Below are positions 1 through 12,038 of a DNA stretch of 64,000 nt, one piece after another. A model generated the notes under the pieces. That model was not told the origin of the DNA and did no database searches. It saw only the letters and a list, made by a program, of their open reading frames with translations. The stretch covers positions 50,451,083-50,515,082 of the forward strand of contig CM055100.1 in NCBI GenBank assembly GCA_029204225.1. The letters run 5' to 3'. How positions within the stretch are numbered: the stretch's first letter is position 1; the number at the start of each line of letters is the position of its first letter. The translations under genes and the position numbers were made by a program. This stretch comes from Diphasiastrum complanatum. Taxonomy: Eukaryota; Streptophyta; Lycopodiopsida; Lycopodiales; Lycopodiaceae.

Positions 1-491
1 GCAACCAAACTATGGTCATCATTTAGAGTCACTCATTTACTAGAAGCAAGGGTCATTAAGGGGACCAATTTTTTTAAATTCCACATGTGATGAGTTGGTG
101 TATCATGCTTGAATTTAGCTCAACCACCGAATTTTGATTCTTTGTGATCCAATGGGTTGATAACACCAAAAAGCATTTAGGGGAGGAACTCATTCTAGCC
201 TTTTTAAGTTGAATCAAAATTAACTACATGTATTGGGGCCTATGAATTTAAGTATACAACAAAGGCATATTGTATACACACCTGCCTTTTCCATTAGCAC
301 CCTACAATGAAGGATATCATCAAATTACATGCACACAAATTATCATTTTTAACAAAGGCATATTTTATGCACACCTACCTTTGTCATCAGAACCCTAATA
401 TGAATGATATCATCACATTACATTAAATTCACACCAATTTTCTTACATGTAGAAAAAATCCCATTCAATATCTCTTAATAGTTGTTCAAGG

Positions 492-612
<121 letters not shown>

Positions 613-824
613 TAGGATAACACAGTTCCTCTTGACAAGTCAAGACCAAATCTTTTGAACCCTTTATTCATAAACCAATAAGGTACAACAAAGTTGAAAA
701 GTAAGTACGTTACACATAAGACACCGTAAAGAAAAATCTATTCCAAGATATCCAACTGGTACTTGCCACCATCTCACCACACAAAATTGTGCATGTTAGC
801 ACAGTGAGGAAGACAAGTGTCAAT

Positions 825-892
825 GTTGAATGTCAGTTGTTATCCATGTATAAAATAAGTTGAATGTCAGTTGTTATCCATGTATAGAATAA
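825..892. repeat. 34-bp tandem duplication
   Basis: Two adjacent copies of a 34-bp unit starting GTTGAATGTCAGTTG, differing at one position (ATAAAATAA versus ATAGAATAA). Confidence 0.9.
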
Positions 893-1134
893 GTTCCACA
901 ACTTAATGACACGATTCCAATTTAAAATTATAGTCCAATCTTCCCATTCACACTTAACGTTTAGTGATAGGCCTGACTTAACCGTATCAAGGCACATACC
1001 ATGCTGATCAATATATGCGATATTGGTCTCTATCAATCATTTCATAATGTTTTTATGTATCAATGTCATGCTTAAATTTTCTACACGACCGTCCCTAGTT
1101 AGAGAAAACATGAAGTACAATATGTGAAGCTACT

Positions 1135-1173
1135 CACACACACACGCGCGCGCACGCACGCACAGACACACAC
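1135..1173. repeat. CA/CG alternating microsatellite
   Basis: An alternating purine-pyrimidine run of CA, CG and CACG units, of the kind able to adopt Z-DNA. Confidence 0.85.
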
Positions 1174-1466
1174 TCTTCCAACTTTTGCTTAGGCTCGAAT
1201 GCATCCATTTCTCTTAATGTTGTTTGAAATATAGAACAAGGCTACGCAATCGTAAGTGTTTCAAATAATTTTGCTCTAATCTGGTTAATTCAGGATGTGA
1301 TTGAGTCTTTGAATGCGCAGTGAAGAACTGGTTCACAAGGTACCTTGATTTTCCCATCCTTAGATGGTGAGATGAATAATACTGAGCAGCACTACAACTA
1401 ACCTGCTCCATGCACCACCATGAATGTGGCTCTACATGCGGGTTCTAATTCTTCCTCACCAATTTT

Positions 1467-1546
1467 CTCTATTGTGCAGTTGGTAATGGATATATTTTTG
1501 CACCACCATGCTCTATTGTGCAGTTGGTAATGGATATATTTTTGCA
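1467..1546. repeat. 36-bp direct repeat, period 44 bp
   Basis: The 36-bp string beginning CTCTATTGTGCAGTTGG occurs twice without differences, separated by 8 bp. The identity implies a recent local duplication. Confidence 0.92.
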
Positions 1547-1882
1547 GTATTGAAGGGAAAAGCGATCATGGACGAATGAAGAACCACTTTTTGTGATGCG
1601 CACTCTGACAATCACTCCAACAGATGAAGAACGACTTGTGGATGAAGAACGTTTCATTCCCAACTTGCACAGATGCCCGTGGACGAAGATGAAGTGCTAG
1701 CAAACAATTGTCATGGACACAGAAGCAACAGAAAGCACGCGATGAGAAGGACGAAGCAGGAAGGATCAGAGATGAAATTGAAACAAGGGGAAGCACGCAA
1801 TGCAGCAGAGGAGGACGAAGCAGGATCAAGGATCAGAACATGATGTACCAGAGGAAAATGAAAGAGGAGGGACTGAAGGAAG

Positions 1883-1908
1883 TTAGCACCAAAAAAATTT
1901 GGTGCTAA
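1883..1908. repeat. Perfect 11-bp hairpin
   Basis: TTAGCACCAAA and TTTGGTGCTAA form a perfect 11-bp stem with a 4-nt A loop. No adjacent gene explains it. It could be a remnant of a small inverted-repeat element. Confidence 0.7.
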
Positions 1909-2899
1909 TTAATGCAACCGCTACGCCAGTCGTACAGTTGGCATTTTTTTGGGTCCAATTTTGAGCATTTTTTTTGGGTATAAGTTTGAGCCTCAGTTTG
2001 GAAACCATAAAGCATATTATAATTTTCAACTGCAAGGAAGATTACGATGAATGAGTTGGAGCAGACGATGATGGCACTGGGAGACAATGACCCATGTGCA
2101 TCATCAGGATTGCCTTCACACACCTGCAAAGGCAGGATGAGGGTGACGCTTGCCTCTCGATTGATTTTGCCTCAAAATACGTCTCAGCATGTATGTCCGG
2201 ATGATCCCCCGACCAACGACCTATCGGGAAGTGTATGTGACAAGACCTCAACGCTATTCTTACTAGATAGGTCGGCCGCATGTTGCTACCTTCGAGAATC
2301 ATCTCCCACTTCTGGCCATAGTTCTTTGTTGTTGTTCAAGCTGATTTTGCTCACGTGGCAATTTCCTCACGCCAACTTGAACCAAGCCCATTTTCTAGAC
2401 TTTCAACGAGCCATGTCAAATTATTGAGTCATTGCAACATCATTGAGCACCTAGTTCAATAGAAACTATTCTCTCAGTCACCTATTGTTAAGAGACACTA
2501 TGGAAAATTTTGATTTATAAGGGCAAAAATTGAGCTTCTCTTGGGTCATGGACCCGCTGTGTTTGGAGAGCTCAAACGAGCTACCAAAAGTAATACCAAA
2601 TAGTAGTTTGCTGCTAGTCAGTTGTTATCCCTCCTCGCAACCTCCCATCTTGACAATAAAATCCATGGCTTCAGTATGGATTCCATGCTCTCCATATATG
2701 AAGAGGCACCAGCTAAATCATCACATCCAGCATCGACTTCACATAGTCGTTGTCGTGTACCAATGAGATCTTCGTTCCTGACTCGCCTTCCGCGTCACGT
2801 TGTCATACTAGGCAACAAACCACTGTTGTACTTCCACCTCCTGCTGCAATCTGCACTGAGCTACCCGTCCCTTGATCCACTGATGCATCCCTTGCCTCT

Positions 2900-3956
2900 G
2901 CTTCCTCACAGGGTCAGTCTGTGACAATTGGATCTACCAATCCAATCACAACTGCCCAAGCCACCTCTCCCTCACATATCATTTCTCCAAACACACAATC
3001 TTTCATGGATATGTTTGATGATTCCAATCCATTGGGCCCAGATGAAATCTTTGAGATGCCCAAAAGCCCAGGACCCTTTGATCTCCAATCCCCTAGAAGA
3101 GAATTCGAACAATTCTATGATACCTCTACTAGTTTTGATGACTCCTTCCATATGAACTAGCAAGATCAAGCTGACATCGCATCGGACACCATTAGGATCG
3201 TTCATGTTGTTCCATCTCCAAAGCAGTTCGACGCCATAGTTCCAGAGAGTTTTGAAGCAGAAGATATACTTGAAGAAGAAGAACTGGCCACACACCAAAG
3301 GCCAGTTAGCACAATTCCTACCAGAGCTGTTCCTGTTGCTCCTGCTGTTGTTGTTTCGATGACCGTGGACTTTGGTGACACAATGGGTCTAGTTTCAAAC
3401 CTTGCGCGAGTGATCCAGACCATGATTGATGAGAAAAAAAAGACATGAACAAGTGCATATCAAATTTGGGGACAAAAAACACACTGATTAGCCAAAAGGT
3501 TATTGAACCGTGAACTGAAGACTGCTAGACAACACGAGACAAAGTCTGAAGCTGAGTTAAAGAAGGCCAACCAGTTCGTCCAACACCTGCTGGAAGACTA
3601 TGTGGTGACCCGTCACAATTCACTCACGACGGCACAAGACAAAGTGGACAAAGCAGTCCAGGTTTCAAAACAACAAGTCTTGTTGTTGGCAGGCCAATTG
3701 GACTTAGCCGAGTTGGAATGCAAACGTCTTCAAGGAGAATTGGATGCATCCACTCTTGAACATGATTCCTATTTGCAGACACAAGTGCCTGATCATCCAG
3801 TCACACCAGACGACATCAGATATTTGTTCCAAAAAGTGGAAACCTATCGTACTTCAGTGGCAGGGTTTTAAGAGAAAGTCGATAAACTCAAAAGGACGGC
3901 AATTGGTTCATCCGAAATATCTCAAACTCCAAATCTCGTTGGATCCATATGATTAA
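2900..3956 (+). pseudogene. Retroelement accessory ORF (coiled-coil), copy 1, broken
   Basis: This is an unrecognised protein remnant read in one frame from about 2911 to 3447 across a TAG near 3160, then in another frame from 3503 to 3871. The N-terminal part is Ser/Thr/Pro-rich and acidic (MDMFDDSNPLGPDEIFEMP). The second part is strongly heptad-like (NRELKTARQHETKSEAELKK) and typical of a coiled coil, ending near DDIRYLFQKVETYRTSV. The same protein, collinear and clearly homologous, recurs at 22375-24081 next to an LTR, and a more distant relative lies at 46031-47120 in the large Gypsy element. I infer an accessory protein of a Gypsy lineage. I do not know its function. Stops and frameshifts make this copy dead. 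Confidence 0.65.
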
Positions 3957-4412
3957 AGATCCACTCATCTGTAAGCTCTGTATCATTGTAAGTCAAGGCA
4001 TGACTCACATAAATTAGATCATCTTCAATTAGTTTTGGAATTGGATCTGTTGATATCCAAGCTACATTCATCATGTTCAATGAAAAAGTGACCTGCATAT
4101 CCAGAGTTCGATCTGGTAAAAGAATCTCGCTCAATTCGGATTGATTATCTCATTGACACATATAGCCTATTGTACAATCCACTACTGCAAGAGCTTGGTT
4201 TCAATTGACAGTATCAGTTTGAGAGTCATAGTGAACTCCCAGAGTCTTCACTTGTCGATCATAGATATGATCCGTTGTTGACGAATCATCATCCCCTTTT
4301 TGGACTACTAGCTTGATAGTCCAAGTGATTGGATCAACTTTGACTACACGCTCACGATTCTCGAAAGTAATTTTTCCAGTGCCCCAATTATGAGTGCCAA
4401 CATGCTGATCAA
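3955..4412 (-). pseudogene. Gypsy protease/linker remnant
   Basis: Reverse-strand frames resemble the segment downstream of the aspartic protease in the large Gypsy element at 53067-53681. Shared landmarks are a W-x-KITF-x-N strand, ALAVVDC (there ALATVDC), and a DPIPK/DPIPIAW block. Two in-frame stops are visible. No RT or integrase follows on this strand, so it is an isolated fragment. It abuts the accessory ORF copy on the opposite strand, so the two probably come from separate insertions. Confidence 0.55.
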
Positions 4413-5870
4413 CTTGCGGTCAATTGGTCCATATCAGTTTATTTTTAGTTATGTACAGAATATGAAAAAGTTTAACCCATTTTTGTTTTTCTTAGCCAAA
4501 AGACTTGGTGTGGACATGTGTGCTGGTATTAGAGCGAATCCATGATATGCTAACTCAAGTAACCCTTATAGAGCAAGGTGTGTCATGCATTGTTGTCCAT
4601 ATTCTTGAGCATATCCATGCTTTCCAGTTGTATCTCACCAAAAGTCTAAAGTAACACTTATTAGGGTAAGATCAAGTTTTGCCATGATTGATTATATAAT
4701 TGTTTCTGAGCAAAGCCATGCTATACATAAATCAAACATCAACCATGGTATGGGGACATTGCTTTGGATAGATGTGCTTAATTATTAGTAAGTGATTTCC
4801 AATTTTTTTACAAGGTATTAGGGTAGATCCGTGCCATTCTAACCCTTTCTTAAAAACTACATATCTTACACATATCCATGTTGTCTAAGACCGTTCTATT
4901 GGAGTCCCCACTGTTAGGTTTTTGACAAGGATTTTTTTAAAGGATTATTTAGTCGATTTGCTTATTGAATGTAATATCTTTTTCTTAAGTCATTTTTTTG
5001 GGTGTTTTGAGGAGAGATAGATATTAAGATATAAGGAACTACTCATCCCATGCTTGTTTGTGCTTCGTAGAATTCACGTAGGAATCGATAACAATAAGTT
5101 ATACCTGAATTTTTGTAGACGAGATTTCTTGAGAGGATGTCATGGTGTATGCGCAGAAAAAACTTTGTTTCTCTTTAGATCACAATCAAAAGAAATTGTT
5201 TTTATCTCATATATATATCTACAAATTAAGAATATGTCTGTAACTGTCAAAGAGTGTTCAAGCAAGCTTTCCATAAAGTATTTCGATAGTTGGCGTACCT
5301 TTTTTGAGGATTATGTAGTGTATGGTTCTGATTTGAACCGGAAAGTAAACTATAGTAAGCCACAATATCAAAAAGGATGCTACATAGTCATAAAATGTTT
5401 GTAAGTTTGAGTGATGAGACTCTTTTATCAGCTATCTTGAATGCTTAGAAAGTCATTCAGTTTGAGAACTGGTATTTAGTACATACACTATTGAGTCCCA
5501 TAATCATTTTTGTAGGCAAACGAATAAGAGCAATAAAACTATCATACTGTTTATCGCTAGAACAACGAACAAAGTTATTGAAAGCTTTCCATTCTAGCAT
5601 GAAAAGTCACCATATACTCCATCGCTGGAACAATGAGTGGTTTAACTTGATGTTAAACATTCTATTATGTAAAAATGGACCTGCTATCCAAGAGGTTCGT
5701 TTCTTTATAGAAATCATACATGAAAAGTAACATGAGAGCACTCTGTCCATCGTTGGACAACGGCCCAGTTCTACATAAAAGTTGAAGTAATCGAACAATT
5801 TTTATGATAGTATATGTCATCGCTGCCTCTTGAGAAGCCAACGAGATGTTTTCATATGTTAACAATGGCC
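4413..5870. other. No recognisable gene
   Basis: An AT-rich stretch with a 116-residue forward frame at 5054-5404 that shows no motif I recognise and looks like chance. Short phrases such as ATCCATG recur loosely between 4500 and 4900 but do not make a convincing repeat. Confidence 0.5.
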
Positions 5871-6081
5871 AGAGAGAGAAGAGTAAGTCTCTATCATTGT
5901 TGTGGATCTAGTGTTAATGGAGTAGTGTTAATGCTTACTGTTAGATGTGGATTGTAAGCACATGCTTGATTATGAACGCTATCACTCTCATGGGAACGAA
6001 CCTCCACGTGACAAGTAACTTCATATCCTTGATGCTTGTGTGCTTGGATCTAGGGTTGAGGGTAGGATAGGAAATAGCCCA
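5871..6081 (+). mobile_element. LTR 3'-end fragment
   Basis: This segment matches the last part of the LTR at 6563-7313 (about 7088-7313). Both carry a GA-rich start, TAGTGTTAATGG, ATCACTCTCATG/ATCGCTCTCATG, CCTCCACGTGACA, GTGCTTGGATCT and GGAAATAGCCC. Only this end is present, so it is a truncated LTR of the same family. It may belong with the accessory ORF copy upstream, but intervening sequence prevents proof. Confidence 0.75.
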
Positions 6082-6562
6082 CTACAGAGCTCAACCAATT
6101 CTATTGGTAAACACAAAAAGAAACTAGCGTTCTTAATGTAGAAAAATGACCAAAAATTGACTCCTCCTTGATCTAAACTTCACAATGCTTATAAAGATCC
6201 AATCAACCTGAGAAACGAAGATCTAGTTGCACAAAATGCCACTCTAAATCACTCTTTCAAGATCAGATTGAACCTTTATATAAGAATCAAAACAATCTAC
6301 TTTCCAAGCACAAGCTATTAAGATCACAATTTTGACAAAAATTGATTTTAATGATGAGTAAATACAAAAGGCTTTGGAATGAACCTAAATAACTCTTAGG
6401 AGGTCTCTCACACACCTGAGAAGAACCTATATCAACTCCAAAAGCTTCAATCCTTCTATCTCTACAATGCTTGAATGCTACTCCTCGAGATCGACTCCAA
6501 AACTCGCCTTTAATCAAATATGAGAAAGCAAATAAAACTTTTGATCTTATAGATAAGAAACG
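6082..6562. other. No recognisable gene
   Basis: Spacer between the LTR fragment and the next element. A reverse-strand open frame from 6287 to 6628 crosses the LTR boundary and has no motif, so I treat it as chance. Confidence 0.5.
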
Positions 6563-7313
6563 TGTTGGAGGGATTGCGGATCCCAAGGCAACCCTAATCC
6601 TAGTTAATAAGTGAGAGGGATTTGGCACCCTTTATTTATAAGTCCAACTTGATGATCACAGAGAGATTTGATTAATTAGAAAGTCAATAAAAGGACTTTA
6701 GGCCTATTATGCGGGACTTTTAATGTCGCAGGGCTTAAAAGTCAAATTAGTCAATAAAGTAGGGGTTCTCACCAAAATTCATTTTCAAATTGGGTCCTCC
6801 AATTAATGAATGAGTTCCCTCCACTTTTTAAATGTTTAGGTTAAGATTAGCCAATAGGAATTGGGGCGCCCATCTCTTCAATCCACTATATAAGTGGCAA
6901 TTTCAAATCATTGTACATGTTCTCTCTTCATTTCAATACAAGTAGATTGGCACTCTTATGGAATGGATGTGGAATGTCCTTGCTCTCTATCTCTTTTCCT
7001 CCATCTCTCATGCTTTTTTTGTGTTTGCTAATTATTGGATTTGATGCTTATTGGGATTGTCATTTCTTATGCTTTTTGTGAGAGAGAAAGGGAGAGAGAG
7101 AAGGGTAAACTATCATCATTGTGGATTTAGTGTTAATGGGTGTAGTGTTAATTGATAGTGTTAATGGATCTTAGTATTAATTGTGGATCATCTATGCATG
7201 CTAGATTTTAATCTATGCTATCGCTCTCATGAGATCGAACCTCCACGTGACATCTAACCTCGTCTTTTGTGTGCTTGGATCTTGGGTTTAGGGTAGGGTA
7301 GGAAATAGCCCCA
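6563..7313 (+). repeat. 5' LTR of outer Gypsy-lineage element
   Basis: Starts TGTTGGAGGG and ends at CCCCA just before the primer site. It contains a TATA-like CACTATATAAGTGG block near 6886-6899 shared with the 3' copy (near 24392), which could be its promoter. The 3' LTR aligns until about 24593 and then ends. Divergence is clearly several percent, so the element is old. Confidence 0.85.
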
Positions 7314-7322
7314 TAGCAATTT

Positions 7323-7340
7323 TGGCACCGTTTCTGGGGA
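7323..7340 (+). promoter_or_regulatory. Primer binding site
   Basis: TGGCACCGTTTCTGGGGA lies 9 nt after the LTR end. It matches the TGGCxCCGTT class used by plant Gypsy elements, and the same pattern recurs at 26001-26018 (TGGCGTCGTTTCCAGGGA) and, inverted, at 57061-57073. Its position fixes the LTR end and the forward orientation. Confidence 0.85.
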
Positions 7341-8421
7341 GCTATGCCAATTTTTCAGATTGCAGCATGTTTGGATGGATGTTAACTTGCATTAGGCATC
7401 TTGTTTTGGCATAAATAGAGTTAAAATTGCATTTTAGGGTTAGATTGAGAGTGATTTTGCTTGATTTGAGTGGATTTTCTTGTTTGAAATCTAATCTGAT
7501 TGTTGAGCAAGGGAAGCTATTCAGATCACCATTCTTAAGATCCATTTGGGTGTAATTCAGATCTATCTACTGCCAAGTCGGCAAAGAATAATACCAAAAA
7601 TAGAAGGCCATAGTGAGTGTTCATCTAGTTGTTGGTAACCTTTTGTGAAAAGTTTAAGATCTTTTTGCAAAGTTCTTTGAGAAGAACCTTTGCCTAAACC
7701 TTCGCCAGAGTCTGTGTCAGTCCTACTTACTATTTTCTATAATCAGTGAGTTGGGTGAACATTTTTCTCAAGGCCATTTGTCATATTGACCTATTTTTGT
7801 CAAAAAAAGTTCTTTTTGAAAAAATAACAATATTACACTTGCAACCTTGGCTGAAACCTTTGTTGACTCTTTTGAGGATTCTATTTATAGTAAATTATCA
7901 TTTTTGAATTCGGTGAAGATTAGATCTATTAGGATCTTGTGAAAAGTCTATTTTTACCCTCGCCAAACTGCAAAAACCTTATTGTTTGCCTGAAAGAACC
8001 TTCGCCAATTCTACCCTAGATTCATTTGTGTCAGATTTACCCACTAAAAATTCGGTAAAGGTTATTTTTTTCAGATTTGTCAAAAAATAGTCAGATTAGT
8101 GAATTTTTATCCAAAAAGCAGTGAAGAACCTTCGTCGAGTCTACCTTCGTCCAAGAAACCTTTGCTCGTACTATTTTTAGATTATGATTTACCCGATCTA
8201 GTCTCTATCAAATTTTTGAGACATTCTATTAGATTCTTGATTTGATTATGAAAAAAAAACCTGATTTTAGAAGTGTCGATAACTTGATCAAAGACCTTTT
8301 TCCAAAAAAATAAAAAATCTGATTATTATTAGGTGATAGAATTTTCTACAAATCTGATTTGAGATAAGATTTGATTGAAAAATCTAGATCCAATCTCATT
8401 ATCTGATTGAATTGATTTACA
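7341..8421 (+). other. Untranslated leader with AACCTTCGCC motifs
   Basis: Non-coding leader between primer site and gag. A degenerate phrase, AACCTTCGCC or AACCTTTG often followed by GAGTCTACC, recurs about eight times between 7690 and 8170. No open frame with motifs is seen. Confidence 0.6.
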
Positions 8422-9305
8422 ATGGACATTCTACCAATTGTCGTTAGAAGGTCACCGCGATTAGAGATACCAAAGTATAATGGGTTATCTGATCATGTCA
8501 GATTTCTCAAAATCTATTCTGAATCATGTGAGGTATATGGCTGTTTTTCTACAAGATAAACTTAAGCTATTCCCTATGTCCTTAACTGGAGCAGCACAAG
8601 ATTGGTTGTATAACCAAGATGAAACGGAACGTGCAGATTGGAAAGTTGTTAATCAAGCCCTCATCACAAGATTTAAACCAAATTTTTTTATGGAAAATCA
8701 TTTCCTACTTTTAAGTAAAATTGAAATGGAAAAGAGAGGGAGTACGAGATTATATTAAACAGGTTAAACACCTCAGATCTGAGTGTGATCCTGATTTAAT
8801 TAATGATGATACTATGATTATGTGGTTTTTTTTATCTAAGAGAATTAAACGCGAGCTAAAACACCATACTGAGTATATGTCCTCACAAAATAGTATGGAC
8901 AATGTGATACAAGAGGAGGATGAAGATTCTGATGATGAACCAGAATACCGGAAACTTACTTACAAAAAGGGACCTGAAGCTAAGACTCACAACTTTGCCC
9001 TTGGATTTTTTGAACGACCAGCTTTGCCAGCTCCGCCATGACAACAAGCTCCTCCTACTAATCTAATGGAACCAGAGCCTTATAGTGGTAAGCAATGGAA
9101 TCGCAGTAATGATCAAGAGATTGGTCCTTCAAAGCAGTACGCTATCTATGATGCCGCGCAACAACAAGCGGCGAGACAATGGGCCAGAGCACCACTTGGA
9201 TGCTTTACATGCAAAGAGAACCACATAGTTGCGGAATGCCCAAACAAAAAAATGTTTGTTCCATTTTGTCGTGAATGCGGTTATGGACATTTTTACAAAG
9301 ACTAG
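8422..9305 (+). pseudogene. Gypsy gag (capsid and nucleocapsid), frameshifted
   Basis: The likely start is ATG at 8422. The capsid homology is spread over three frames: KYNGLSDHVRFL, then LTGAAQDWLYNQ with ITRFKPNF (Retrotrans_gag pattern), then VRDYIKQVKHLRSE. An acidic stretch and a stop near 9040 are followed by two zinc knuckles. The first, CFTCKENHIVAEC, is CX2CX3HX4C, one residue shorter than the canonical CX2CX4HX4C. The second, CRECGYGHFYKD, ends in TAG exactly where the last cysteine is expected. The same short knuckle type is present in the gag of the large Gypsy element at 54179-55802, which links the lineages. At least two frameshifts and two stops make it a pseudogene. Confidence 0.8.
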
Positions 9306-9372
9306 GAGGGTATATTCGAACCTTAACTCAAAAAAGAAGAGATATCAGAACATGAGATAGTGGATTAAACAA

Positions 9373-10060
9373 TTGCAAAAAGAAGAAGCCCTAGAAGCAA
9401 CTAAAACAGCAGTCAAAGCCCATTGTTCATCTGTGCTGCAACTGGAAGGACATAATCCACGAATCGATGTTATTACACAGTTGCACCATCATGAAGAGCC
9501 TTTCAAGATGACAGAACCTGAAGCACCGCAAACAGAAATGATCATGAACATTCTATCGAGCAAGATGGATATTACACTGAGAGAATTTCTTAAACTGGTA
9601 CCAAAAGCAAAAGAAATATTAGCAGAAAGATTAACTCAAATCGAACCACCAGTCCATCAAAAGCCACTTTTTTTGTGCCGGGTTTGAAGAAACGAATGAA
9701 GTACTCAATGTCGGAGTAGCTTGGGAAAGTGAGCAACAAAACATCACCCTGACGATACAACATAGACAGTTTGGTAAAGAAGCAGCCATGATAGATGGAG
9801 GTTCTAGAGCTAACCTGATTTCAACAAAGCTAAGTGCAAAATGGGGACTTACAAAGATGAGGTCTGCCACTTTTGCCATAAAGCTAGTTGATCAAACAAC
9901 AGTCCCCATCCTAAGGGGATGGTAGAAGATATACATATCAAAATTACCAAAGTTCAGTTTGTCATTACTTTTGTAGTAATGGACTTACCTGATGCATCGA
10001 ATGTATATCATGTCTTATTGGGCCATCCATACGAGTTTCACAAGTTATTCATTTTTTTTT
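9373..10060 (+). pseudogene. Gypsy linker and aspartic protease, broken
   Basis: An open stretch at 9373-9687 resembles the gag-protease linker (MDITLREFLKLVPKAKEIL). After a frame change comes a protease-like region with AAMIDGGSRANLIS, in which D-G-G stands where D-S/T-G is usual, and later VMDLPDASNVYHVLLGHP, the typical strand before the protease C-terminus. Several stops are present. No RT follows: the next 180 bp are non-coding repeat, then the Copia insertion. The loss of the usual D-S/T-G triad may be mutation. Confidence 0.7.
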
Positions 10061-10238
10061 AATATTCATTGCAATACTTTTATAGTTAGAGTTGAATGTG
10101 ATAATTACAATACCCGAACCTTGCGGTTATGTCCTATTTCAAAATGTCACCTCATATTCCCTCCCTGTGGCGTGTAGGTTTTTCCATTCAAGGAAAGATT
10201 AGAACCTCGTCTTTAATGGGAGAAAAGTAAGGGCTACA
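10060..10238 (+). repeat. Tandem-duplicated non-coding unit, left part of copy 1
   Basis: Begins near TATTCATTGCAATAC and ends GGGCTACA. It continues after the Copia insertion at 21758-21894. A second full copy follows at 21895-22205. The original tandem period was about 313 bp. It occupies the place in the outer element where RT and integrase would be expected. Confidence 0.85.
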
Positions 10239-10875
10239 TGTGAAAGATTTCAAATCAATTAAGATCCAAATCCAGAAATTGATCTTGGGTTAGAAAGACA
10301 ACGATTCACCAATCTTGCCAATGTAGAAAAACCAACATCTACACTACGCATGAGATGCAAACTCTAATAGATCTTGATCAAACATCAACCAAAGCATAAA
10401 ATAAAGCTTTTTTCCATACAAAAATAGTAAGCTACTGTATTGCACATGTGTGGATCTGAGAATAGCATTTAATGAACATTCTACACACAAAATTGCAAGA
10501 TATCACAAGTACGGATAGTAGAACCCAAGAGAACCATGTATAAGCATGAATGAGATAAGAGAGAGAGAAAGACTCCTCTTCCCACGAGTTACATCATTTT
10601 ATAATAGGTCCAAACCTAAGTTCAAACTTTGGTTTCCCTCCATAATGAAAAACCCTACTATTATTGTGACTAGATTCAATGTCTCTACTACTCAAATTGA
10701 ATCTACCAAAAACTCGTGTTCAACACTTTTCCACACTTTCCAAAAGTGTTTATTCTTATGCTTTTAGACTAATATAACTTTGAGAATTCTAAGTCTAAGT
10801 CTAATATGAAATTGGCCTCAATTGTCATATAAACAAATGTAGTAAATTTGACTAAACTAGTTGAAATCTCTCACA
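10239..10875 (-). repeat. 3' LTR of older Copia
   Basis: Reads TGTGAAAGAT to TCTCTCACA on the forward strand, the same termini as 21104-21752. It is 637 bp, about 12 bp shorter than its partner, including a missing stretch near 10508. The CTACA target duplication precedes it. Confidence 0.92.
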
Positions 10876-10970
10876 GTCCCTCTTCAACTAGTTTTAGCAT
10901 ACACTTTGATAACACTCCAAGTGGTGTCCTATGCTTCATAAACAAGTCCTTTCATAATTTTTTAAAGTAG
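10876..10970 (-). pseudogene. Older Copia: polypurine tract and RNase H C-terminus
   Basis: On the reverse strand the last codons resemble the end of the young element's pol: a KDLFMKHR-like block and CMLKLVEEG, matching KDLYLMHR and TMLKLASNVEEG there. The purine tract (TTGAAGAGGGAC) is part of the coding sequence, as in the young copy. This shows that the 3' end of pol survives although the RT before it is gone. Confidence 0.75.
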
Positions 10971-11700
10971 CATTCATAATTGATATAGAGAATAGTGTCT
11001 ACTTTGGATGCTTCGCTATCTTACATCAATTTTACACATCAAGATGTAAATGGAACATGAAGAACCAAATAGAATGTAAATGAGATGATTCCTCCATGCT
11101 ATCAACTTTGAAATCTCTGAAAAATTACAGCAACCAAACATTAAATGTGAGTGATCACCATTTTCTTACTTGTATCCTCCCTCTTTGTCCTTTCTTGTAT
11201 GTCTCCACCATAAAACTCCATGAATGAGCCTCCATCTCCATCTTGCCACAAGATGCCATCATCACTTGATGACTTGATCATTAATGAGTGAAAACCCTCC
11301 AATACATTCATTTCCAGCAGCAAAACCAGTCAAGAATGCTAGTACAACCCAACGTCAAAATGATGTTCACCAATGTAGCTAGGTTTATCATATCTGACAA
11401 TTTGCACACATCCACATGAAATTGCTCAAACATGAGATAGAACAAGTAAAGTAAACATGAATAACACTTCTTTGATGCTTCTTTGACCTTACTTGAGTCT
11501 TCAATAACCTGCAAAAATAGATCCATAACATCTTTGCCAATTGACTCTCCTTTAATGCTCTTGACTAGCTCCAAATTGTCAACTTCTCTTTTGACTTGTT
11601 GAAACCCTTTGAGATCAACTTCTTGATCATCAACTTGACCATAAAATTCAAGATCAAACTTTGTTTTCCAGATCCATTAGTTGATTTTCTAGCATGATAT
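10971..11700 (-). other. Unassigned sequence replacing RT in older Copia (possible captured fragment)
   Basis: Between the integrase end and the RNase H tail lies sequence with no RT motif. A reverse-strand frame at 11308-11650 reads through LKGFQQVKREVDNLELVKS and VMDLFLQVIEDSSKVKEASKK, followed by a cysteine-rich hydrophobic segment (YSCLLYLFYLMF) and a stop. The adjacent part (11141-11323) is open but motif-free, and 10990-11140 resembles untranslated DNA. A host gene fragment captured by the element is one explanation; a plain deletion with filler is the other. I do not recognise the protein. Confidence 0.45.
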
Positions 11701-12038
11701 CCAATATCTACTTGCACAACATCATCTACACAAGAAGATTCACCAAAGCATGCGAGAAAAGTAAAATGAGTCACTTCCACTTGCCTACTTTCTTATCATA
11801 TGTGATCCTTGAAGACATTTGTCTTTCCCTTGATGTTCTTCTTGGCTTTTGACTTGATGAAGGTCCATTCATCACCATCTAAAGTAGGATCCTTTACATC
11901 AACATCAAGAATATTAGATTCATCGGACACTTTTAAAATGTTCCCCTCATAAAAAATGACATCTCTACCAAAAATCACCTCATTAGTAGTAGACATGTAT
12001 ACCTTGTAGGCTTTACTCACCTCACTATATCCAAAAAA
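11701..12038 (-). pseudogene. Older Copia: integrase C-terminus, continuation across the insertion
   Basis: Reverse-strand residues GYSEVSKAYKVY and EVIFGRDVIFYEG match the integrase C-terminal region of the young element (GYSEVSKAYKVY, KVVISRDVIFHEE). After removal of the nested insertion and one copy of AAAAA, this frame joins in phase with the segment at 18469-18606. Homology fades after a CFGESSCVDDVV block, where the RT should begin. Confidence 0.85.

Noticed and set aside
6287-6628. 113-codon reverse-strand ORF across the LTR boundary
   Set aside because: It straddles the start of the 5' LTR at 6563 and has no motif, so it cannot be an old gene.
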